Positions 1-64,000 of a stretch of DNA of 64,000 nucleotides are shown one piece after another; positions within the stretch are counted from its first letter, which is position 1, and every line of letters begins with the position of its first letter. Location: NCBI GenBank assembly GCA_034336665.1, contig CM067590.1:5244459-5308458 (forward strand), given 5' to 3'. Position numbers and translations under genes: made by a program. The stretch is from Luscinia megarhynchos (Eukaryota > Chordata > Aves > Passeriformes > Turdidae). The notes under the pieces are model-generated. The model was given only the letters and a program-made list of their open reading frames with translations, did no database searches and was not told the origin of the DNA.

Positions 1-405
1 GCAGGATGAGGGGCAAGCTGGCGTTATCAGCACAGGAAGGGTTTTGGGAGGATGAGGGGAAGGTGGAGGGGGAATTTGGGACATACAGAAGGGGAAAAAG
101 GATGGGGGCAGGGACCCTCCCTCTGCCCCATCAATGTCCCACTACAGAGGCAAAGCCTGAGATGTTCATTGCCACTGGGACACCCCAAGGGCACAGAGCC
201 CCATGGTGCCGTGTCCCCACCAGCCCATGGGGACAGCCCTGCCCAGGACAGGGCACTTGGTGACACTGTCCTCACCCAGTACAGAGTCATGGCACAAGGC
301 CACAGGCTAGAGCCAAGCTCCAGGTCCTCTGAGCCCTGGGCCAGGCAAAGAGGGATGTGCTGGGGACCCCCAGGCTGGGAAGAGTGGAGTGGGCGGGATA
401 CTTAC
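1..405 (-). other. UNC13A intron 8 (partial)
   Basis: I find no exon matching the expected continuation of UNC13A and no repeat in this stretch. It appears to be ordinary intron cut by the window edge. Confidence 0.7.
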
Positions 406-7162
<6,757 letters not shown>

Positions 7163-7313
7163 GGCGGCGGTGCGGGCGCCGGGGTGCTGGGGGCGCGGGG
7201 GCCCTGGCCGCCGCCCGGCTCTAGCGCGCCGCCATCTTCCCTCAGCACCGCGGACAGCGCCTGACGTCACCGCCGCCCCCGCCCGCGGGCGCCGCCCCCG
7301 AGCCCCCCCGAGC

Positions 7314-8373
7314 CCCCGGTGCTGGCCGGTGCTGTGCCGGTGCTGTGCTGTGCTGGGCCGGTACCGGTGCTGTGCTGTGCCGTGCTGTGCCTGTGCTGTG
7401 CCGGTACCGGTCCTGTGCTGTGCCTGTGCCGGTACCGGTGCTGTCCCGGTGCTGTGCGCTGTGCCGGTACCGGTGCTGTGCTGTGCCTGTGCCTGTGCTG
7501 GGCCGGTGCTGTGCCGGTACCGGTGCTGTGCTGTGCCGTGCTGTGCCTGTGCCTGTGCCTGTGCCGGTACCGGTCCTGTGCTGCGTGTGCCTGTGCCGGT
7601 GACCGGTGCTGTCCCGGTGCGCCGGTGCTGTGCTCGGTGCTGTGCCGGTGCTGTGCCTGTGCCGGTGTTGTGCTGTGCCGGTGCTGTACCTGTGCCTGTG
7701 CCGGTACCGGTGCTGTGCCGGTGCCGGTGTTGTGCTGTGCCGGTGCTGTGCTCTGTGCCTGTGCCGGTACCGGTGCTGTGCCGGTGCCGGTGCCGTGCCT
7801 GTGCGGTGCCGTGCTGTGCCGGTGCTGTGCTGTGCTGTGCCTGTGCCGGTGCTGTGCCGGTACCGGTGCTGTGCCGGTGCTGTGCTGTGCTGTGCCTGTG
7901 CCGGTGCTGTGCCGGTACCGGTGCTGTGCCAGCCGGTGCTGTGCCGGTGCTCTGCAGTGCCGGGTGCTGTGCTGGGCCGGTACCGGTGCTGTGCCGGTGC
8001 TCTGCAGTGCCGGTGCTGTAGCTGGGCCGGTACCGGTCCCAGTGTTGTGCCTGTGCCGGTACCGGTGCTGTCCCGGTGCTGTGCTGTGCCGGTACCGGTG
8101 CTGGTGCTGTGCTGTGCTGTGCCGGTACCGGTGCTGTGCCGGTGCTGTGCTGTGCTCTGTGCTGTGCCGGTACCGGTGCTGTGCCTGTGCCTGTGCCTGT
8201 GCCGGTACCGGTGCTGTGCCGGTGCCGTGCCTGTGCCTGTGCCTGTGCCGGGTACCGGTGCTGGGCCGGTGCTGTGCCTGTGCCTGTGCCGGTGCTGTGC
8301 CTGTGCCGGTGCTGCCTGTTCCTTTGCCTGTGCCTGTGCCGGTGCCGGTACCGGTGCTGTGCCGGTGCTGTGC
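7314..8373. repeat. GC-rich minisatellite just upstream of UNC13A
   Basis: About 1.06 kb is built from short modules: GTGCTGTGCC, TGTGCC and the palindromic CCGGTACCGG. The palindrome recurs roughly 20 times. It begins about 150 bp upstream of the UNC13A start codon, so it occupies the core-promoter or 5' UTR side. Open frames run through most frames on both strands (up to about 600 codons) because the array lacks stops; they are not genes. Confidence 0.95.
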
Positions 8374-9364
8374 CGGGTCCCGCGGGGCTGGGGGCTGAGC
8401 GGGGTCCGGCACACCCGCACCGCCCGGCGGAAGGGGCGCAGGGCCCTGCCCGAGCACGGGCCGTGCCGTGCGGGGCCGGTGTCTGTCTGGCCCCTACAGC
8501 CTTGGGGGGCTGCGTGCCCTCCTTTCCCCGGGACGGGGGAGCTGCGTCCTGCCTGCACAGCCTTAAAGGGGGGCTGCTTTTGGGGTGCAGAATTTGCCTC
8601 ACCCGGCGTGGCCCCCCGGGCTGCGCTGTGCATGTTCGGAGATGGGTCTGAGCGGGTGCGCCCACACCCGTCCTTGTCACCCCCCACTGCTTTCTCCTCT
8701 CAGCCACCAGACGTGACACCCCAAAGAAATGCTCAGATCTGGGCCGTGATCCCAGCCCAGGGGCTGCCGTGGATCCCAGCACCCAGCTGCAGGCACTGAC
8801 CCTCGTGGAAGGGGTCCCACGTGCGAGCAAAGCAGAGACCTCCCCCTCCCCCACTGGGAACACGAGCTCAGACAGGCTTTCCTCCTGTCCCCATCTGCCT
8901 CCTCTTGCCGTGGAGCCGGGGATGGGCTCACGCCCCCATCCTGCTCAGCCTGGTGGCTCTGTGGCACAAGCAAAGGGTGTCACCACGTTACTCCCATGGG
9001 ATCACTGCATCTTGCAGGGACCAGCAGAAACCGGCATCAGGAGCACCGGGGGGAGAAAAGATGCCGAGGGAAACTGAGGCACGGAACAGCAAGGGGAGAT
9101 GTGCACACAAGGGGACACTGGTCCCTCATCACTAGTGAGTGGTCCCAAAAGAGCAGCAGGGCCTGACCCTCCCAAGGAGTCCCAGGCCTGGGGTGTGTCA
9201 GCCCCTTGACAGTGCTGGAGCCACTGGTGGCAGTCTGGACACCCGTGTGTGGCCTCACACACCTGCACACCCCCTGTCCCCACACACGTGCCCGCAGAGC
9301 CCTGTGAGGTGACAGCCCAGGCAGGGTGACCCAGCTTGGGCAGCAGCCCATGGAGCTGCGAACA
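8374..9364. other. Intergenic, no recognised feature
   Basis: Unique, moderately GC-rich sequence between two tandem arrays. No exon, mobile element or obvious regulatory block is recognised. Confidence 0.6.
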
Positions 9365-9742
9365 GCCACTGCCATGTCCCTCCTTCCTCCAGGGACAGCC
9401 CCACTGCCATCCCCCTCCCTTCTGCGGGGACAGCCCCACTGCCATCCCCTCCCTTCTCCAGCTTTTGGCCCCACTGCCATCCCCTCCCTTCTCAGCGGGG
9501 ACAGCCCCACTGCCATCCCCTCCCTTCTGCGGGGACAGTCCCACTGCCATCCCCTCCCTTCTGCAGGGACAGCCCCACTGCCATCCCCTCCCTTCTCCAG
9601 GGACAGTCCCCACTGCCATCCCCTCCCTTCTGCGGGGACAGTCCCACTGCCATCCCCTCCCTTCTCCGGGGACAGCCCCACTGCCATCCCCTCCCTTCTG
9701 CAGGGGACAGCCCCACTGCCATCCCTCCCTTCTGCAGGGACA
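9365..9742. repeat. 34-bp minisatellite, about 11 copies
   Basis: Copies of a unit of about 34 bp (CCCACTGCCATCCCCTCCC then TTCTGCGGGGACAG) with small indels. One copy carries a variant tail (CAGCTTTTGG, about 9459). The array lies in the UNC13A-NFIC divergent interval. Confidence 0.95.
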
Positions 9743-11615
<1,873 letters not shown>

Positions 11616-11651
11616 ATGCCCCAGTCTGAGCACATGTGGGCTGGGAAACAG

Positions 11652-12218
11652 TGTGAAAAACACGGTTCACTGTTTTGCGAGAATTAAAAGATTAAATTAA
11701 AAAAGACAATAGGAGACATACATAAAGCAAAGGGTTAAACGGCGGGGTGCTTGGCGTGCTGCCCAGAGCACACCTCTGCTTCGGGAACACCCCCTTAAAT
11801 ACGTTTTACAATCCATCCCGTTGTTACATATTCATAGACCTTCATGCATAGCCAACAGTTTTTGGGAACTGTTCAGCACGGCCACTCCTTGGTCCGCCTT
11901 TTCAGAGCATGCGTGTTTTTTGGCTTGTGGTTTTATTCCTCTTCTTATCCTTCTTAATTTGGGTGGTGGTCCTGGCCTTTTGCAGCCGGTTGAGTGTCGA
12001 TAATTGTTGTGTCAGCTGCGGGGTCCCCATCACATGTTCACGGGCTGTTACCTTGACTAGACAGTCGGTTTAAGTACACTATCTCTAAAATAAACTTGTG
12101 TCTAACTTTTACTATTAACAAAGACTGTTTCCATACAGAAACGCTATTTTAACATTATACATATAGCATTTATCCCAATACTTGCAAAGAGCCAGCCACG
12201 TGTGATGGGTTTATAACA
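11652..12218 (-). mobile_element. Probable solo LTR of an endogenous retrovirus
   Basis: A 567-bp block whose composition differs sharply from its surroundings. It starts TGTTATAAACCC and ends TTTTTCACA on the minus strand, so it has TG...CA termini. On that strand a TATA-like TATTTAAG (11801-11794) lies about 140 bp before a T-rich end, as expected for U3-R-U5. Its wording resembles LTRs of passerine birds (from memory). I see no internal retroviral coding sequence beside it, hence solo. A clear target-site duplication was not found, and the orientation is inferred. Confidence 0.6.
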
Positions 12219-12229
12219 CACGGGGCAGC

Positions 12230-12656
12230 TCTGGAACAGGTGACACTGGAGCCCATCACCCCGCCAGGCACATCTCGGGTCCCTGCAGCAGAGGCTGGCG
12301 GGATGCAGGTGCCTTCCCCGGGCAGACAAAGCCAAAGCAGCTCCCGAACCCTCCACGACCCAGCGCACCCCCTTGCAGAGTCCGTCTCCGTCCCGCCGCC
12401 GTGGGTGCTGTCCCTCCGCACGCCCAGCGCTGGCACAGCCCCAGCCGGCAGTGACCACCCACCAGCCCACCCAGAGCGGCCGACCCGCCTCCCCGGGGGC
12501 AGCCCAGCGGCTCCGGCACCGGGACTGCTCCCTGCCCCCGTCCGGCTGCTTCTCCGCAGGGCTGGCAGCTGCCCTGGGCGCTTTTGGGGGCAGGAAGGCT
12601 CGGTGATGGCACGGGGAGCAGGGCACGGTGCCAGCCCCCGCCCGGAGTAGCCGGGG
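12230..12656 (+). promoter_or_regulatory. NFIC: CpG-rich sequence upstream of the distal NFIC first exon
   Basis: Sequence becomes CpG-richer from about 12330 to the ATG at 12657, with no clear TATA box. An in-frame TAG at 12645-12647 precedes the start codon, so the short N-terminus starts at this ATG. It is the likely promoter and 5' UTR of the distal NFIC transcript; no transcription start is established. Confidence 0.45.
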
Positions 12657-63105
<50,449 letters not shown>

Positions 63106-63760
63106 GTAAGGACGCAGCCCCGTCCCTGCACCCAGCGCTCGCCGTGCCGTGGGCACCGGGGCTGCTGCCAGCCGGGCCGCCCTGAGGACAGTCCCTGCCC
63201 CGCACCGGCGCCGCCGCCGTCACTCTGCCGCCGCACGGGGGGTCGGGGTCTCCTGTGGCACCGGGGGTGTTTGTTCTCCGGGGCTGAGCTGCAGCCGTGC
63301 CGCGCGTTGGCTCGGGAGCGCTGCTGCCCTGCTGCGTGTTGGCACCGCGCGTCTGCGGCCGCGGAGACGCCGTGCCCCGGCTCGGCGCGGGCTGCGCGGG
63401 TGTTGGCTGCGGGGCCGAGCCGGCAGTGCAGCTGGGCTGTTTGCGGGAGCGAGGTGTCTGCCGTGGTGTGTGACCATCTCCTGGAGCCACCGTCCGCCAG
63501 CGTGTCCAGGACAGTGATGGGCTTGATGTGCCCCATCCACCTGCAGAGCCCACGGGTGACCTCAGCTCCTCACTGTAGCCGTGTCCCCACAGGGGTGGCA
63601 GAGCCACACTGTGCTGTTGTGGGCCTTCCCTTGCCACAGCACCTTGCACCCCCTGCACCCAGTGCACCCACAGATACAGGACCCCTCACACCCAGCACCC
63701 CACACCCTGCTCCCATCAGCAAACAACCTCTGTGCCCAGCACCGTGCACACGCAGCACCA
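63106..63760 (+). other. NFIC intron 8, first part
   Basis: CpG-rich up to about 63430, then ordinary sequence. No exon is recognised. Confidence 0.6.
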
Positions 63761-64000
63761 AGTGCATGCAGTACCCAAACCATCACACCCCAGCACACAG
63801 CACAGCCCCAACACACAGCACAGCCCACACCAACACCACAACACACAGCACACCCCAACACACAGCACAGCCCCAACACACAGCACAGCCCACACCAACA
63901 CCACAACACACAGCACAGCCCACACCACCAGCACCCCAACACACAGCAGAGCCCCCAACACACAGCACAGCCCACACCAACAACACTAACACACAGCAAA
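63761..64000. repeat. CA-rich minisatellite at the window edge
   Basis: Copies of CACAGCACAGCCCACACCA and AACACCACAACACACAGCAC units, with segment-scale duplication, run off the right edge, so the total size is unknown. Confidence 0.93.

Noticed and set aside
9365..9742. CRISPR-like regular repeat spacing
   Set aside because: The units are head-to-tail with no unique spacers, and the genome is vertebrate. It is a minisatellite.
11652..12218. Possible gene or conserved element instead of LTR
   Set aside because: No reading frame of note. The TG...CA ends, sharp composition change and TATA-like box fit an LTR better, though the family is not verified.

Overview
The window is vertebrate nuclear DNA, most likely from a bird. 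The evidence is a CR1 LINE 3' tail in an intron, intron-rich vertebrate genes with short GC-rich introns, many CpG islands and GC-rich minisatellites (as on avian microchromosomes), and an ERV-type LTR that resembles passerine elements. The last point is from memory and unverified. There is no prokaryotic gene content. Most long open frames lie in tandem repeats or antisense to exons and are not genes.

Two genes are present, transcribed away from each other. On the minus strand, 406-7162, are the first eight coding exons of UNC13A (Munc13-1, the presynaptic vesicle-priming factor). They encode the N-terminal C2A domain and the start of the linker; the gene continues past the left edge. On the plus strand is NFIC (nuclear factor I/C, CTF). 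It has a proximal first coding exon at 33678-33707 (MYSSPLCLTQ), a DNA-binding-domain exon at 49314-49845, and six further exons to 63105; the last exons lie beyond the right edge. All splice phases agree.

The least obvious feature is a second, distal NFIC first coding exon at 12657-12722. It encodes 22 residues that begin MAAGGSVRWQLCYDV and end TWWM, followed by a consensus donor. It matches the alternative N-terminus known from NFIA and joins exon 2 ([11 protein letters not shown]...) in phase. This moves the 5' end of NFIC about 21 kb upstream and leaves only about 5.5 kb between the UNC13A and NFIC start codons.

That 5.5-kb divergent interval is crowded. It holds a 1-kb GC-rich minisatellite directly upstream of UNC13A, an 11-copy 34-bp array, a (GGAGAA)n polypurine tract, and a probable solo LTR about 440 bp upstream of the distal NFIC exon. 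The NFIC introns hold two more large minisatellites, several AT-rich islands that look like conserved non-coding elements, a very large CpG island (about 30.0-33.7 kb) at the proximal promoter, and a CpG island with a TATA-like box in intron 2. The CR1 fragment ends 17 bp before the exon 6 splice site.
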